A stretch of 6,045 nt of DNA, taken from the NCBI GenBank assembly GCA_016219235.1, contig JACRBO010000160.1:1-6045 (forward strand), given 5' to 3'. This stretch comes from Chloroflexota bacterium. Lineage in GTDB: Bacteria; Chloroflexota; Anaerolineae; Fen-1058. Positions 5,297 through 6,045 of this stretch are shown here, in pieces. A program made the translations under genes and the position numbers. The notes beneath the pieces were generated by a model that was not told where the DNA came from, searched no databases, and saw only the letters and a list, made by a program, of their open reading frames with translations. Each line of letters starts with the position of its first letter. The first letter of the stretch is position 1.

Positions 5297-6045
5297 ATGC
5301 CCTTTCGTTCGCTGTTTCGCCATTTCATCGATCGCCTCTCCCGGCTGTGGCGCATGCCGCATGCCAGCGGCGAGGCTCGCATCGAGGTGCATCAGCCGTT
5401 GTGGCTGATCGCGTCGTTAGGGTTGTTAATTTGGTACGCGCTCTGGCCGCTGCCGCTGGTGTTGACCGGGCTGGTGGTGTTGCTGAGTTTGCTGTTAATC
5501 GGCTGGCTGTGGACGCGATCGCTGGCGCGGCGGATCGAAGCGTCGCGCACGCTGCGCTATACCGCCGTGCAGGTGGGCGATGAACTGGAAGAAGTGATCG
5601 AGATCATCAACCGCGCGCCACTGCCGCTGATCTGGGCGGAAGTAGTCGATCACTCGACCGCGCCCGGCTATGCCCTGTCAGGGGTGTACATCGTAGGCGG
5701 CGGCGCGGTGAAGCAGTGGCGTGTGACGACCACCTGCACTCAACGCGGCGTATTTATGCTCGGCCCGTGGGAGTTGATCACCGGCGATCCGTTTGGCATT
5801 TTTCGCGTGCGGCAAACATACACGCAGGGCCGTGAAATCCTCGTGTATCCGCCGCTGGCTTCCCTCTCGCCCGAACTGCTGCCGCGCCAGCGACAGGTGG
5901 GCGATCTGCAACGGCTGAATCACGCCACGCACGCGGACACGATCAACATGGCGACGACCCGCCCATACTTGATCGGCGATCCGTTACGGCGCGTGCACTG
6001 GCGCACCACGGCGCGGCACAACAAATTGTTCGTGAAGGTGTTTGA
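5297..6045 (+). CDS. DUF58 domain membrane-anchored protein (partial, C-terminus off the right edge)
   Basis: 249 residues are visible and the frame is open at the window end. Residues 34-50 and 52-72 are two hydrophobic segments that form a membrane hairpin. A basic N-terminus (residues 1-20) precedes them and Arg-rich TRSLARR follows, so both flanks are probably cytoplasmic. The next region resembles the beta-rich part of DUF58 proteins (GDELEEVIEIINRAPLPLIWAEV; TQRGVFMLGPWELITGDPFGIF). The family signature is at 224-246: Y224-L-I-G-D-P-L-R-R-V-H-W-R-T-T-A-R, then LFVK. Family members usually have another 100-150 residues with a von Willebrand A-like fold, which lie off the window. It follows moxR on the same strand. 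MoxR-DUF58 pairs are common and their partner interaction is presumed, but the biochemical role is not established here. The start is supported by its position before the membrane hairpin and a weak GGA 6 nt upstream. Confidence 0.9.
   Translation, partial: MPFRSLFRHFIDRLSRLWRMPHASGEARIEVHQPLWLIASLGLLIWYALWPLPLVLTGLVVLLSLLLIGWLWTRSLARRIEASRTLRYTAVQVGDELEEVIEIINRAPLPLIWAEVVDHSTAPGYALSGVYIVGGGAVKQWRVTTTCTQRGVFMLGPWELITGDPFGIFRVRQTYTQGREILVYPPLASLSPELLPRQRQVGDLQRLNHATHADTINMATTRPYLIGDPLRRVHWRTTARHNKLFVKVF

Noticed and set aside
1..6045. tRNA, rRNA, CRISPR arrays, insertion sequences, phage or defence genes.
   Set aside because: No conserved RNA landmarks, spaced palindromic repeats, transposase motifs or terminal inverted repeats were seen on either strand.

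Overview
The window holds five protein-coding genes on both strands, about 85% coding. Two of them run off the edges. The likely source is a bacterium with moderately high GC. A lipoprotein-type solute-binding protein with a long Ala/Gln/Pro linker, a large DeoR-type regulator carrying a sugar-binding module, and a MoxR/DUF58 pair together suggest Chloroflexota. That placement is an inference from gene style, not from a marker gene.

Layout. (1) Positions 1-1006, minus strand: a sugar ABC transporter substrate-binding lipoprotein whose C-terminus lies off the left edge. (2) Positions 1007-1304: a divergent control region with a good promoter on each strand. The DNA between the two -35 boxes is a near-perfect 20/21-bp tandem repeat that looks like a regulator-binding array. 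(3) Positions 1305-3026, plus: a 573-residue regulator with a DeoR helix-turn-helix at the N-terminus, a DeoR C-terminal effector domain at the C-terminus, and a periplasmic-binding-protein-like (PBP-like) sugar module between them. (4) A strong 13-bp hairpin terminator lies between this gene and a convergent GHMP-superfamily sugar kinase (3089-4141, minus). (5) Positions 4142-4266: a second divergent promoter region. (6) Positions 4267-5229, plus: a MoxR AAA+ ATPase. (7) A degenerate octamer repeat overlaps the moxR stop codon and runs into the next spacer. (8) Positions 5297 to the end, plus: a DUF58 membrane-anchored protein, truncated by the window edge.

How the parts may work together. 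The left half reads as a carbohydrate uptake and response locus: a lipoprotein captures a sugar, the divergent regulator controls the transporter and itself through the shared repeat array, and a nearby sugar kinase could make the phosphosugar. The regulator carries two potential sensor folds, a PBP-like one that would bind free sugar and a DeoRC one that in typical family members binds phosphosugars, so it may integrate both signals. The sugar cannot be named from the sequence. The right half (moxR-DUF58) is an ordinary pair, probably a separate unit.

The most unusual item is the regulator. Its PBP-like module seems to lack its own first strand-helix-strand, while a segment resembling exactly that piece sits after it, just before the DeoRC domain. 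This looks like a circular permutation or a nested fusion.
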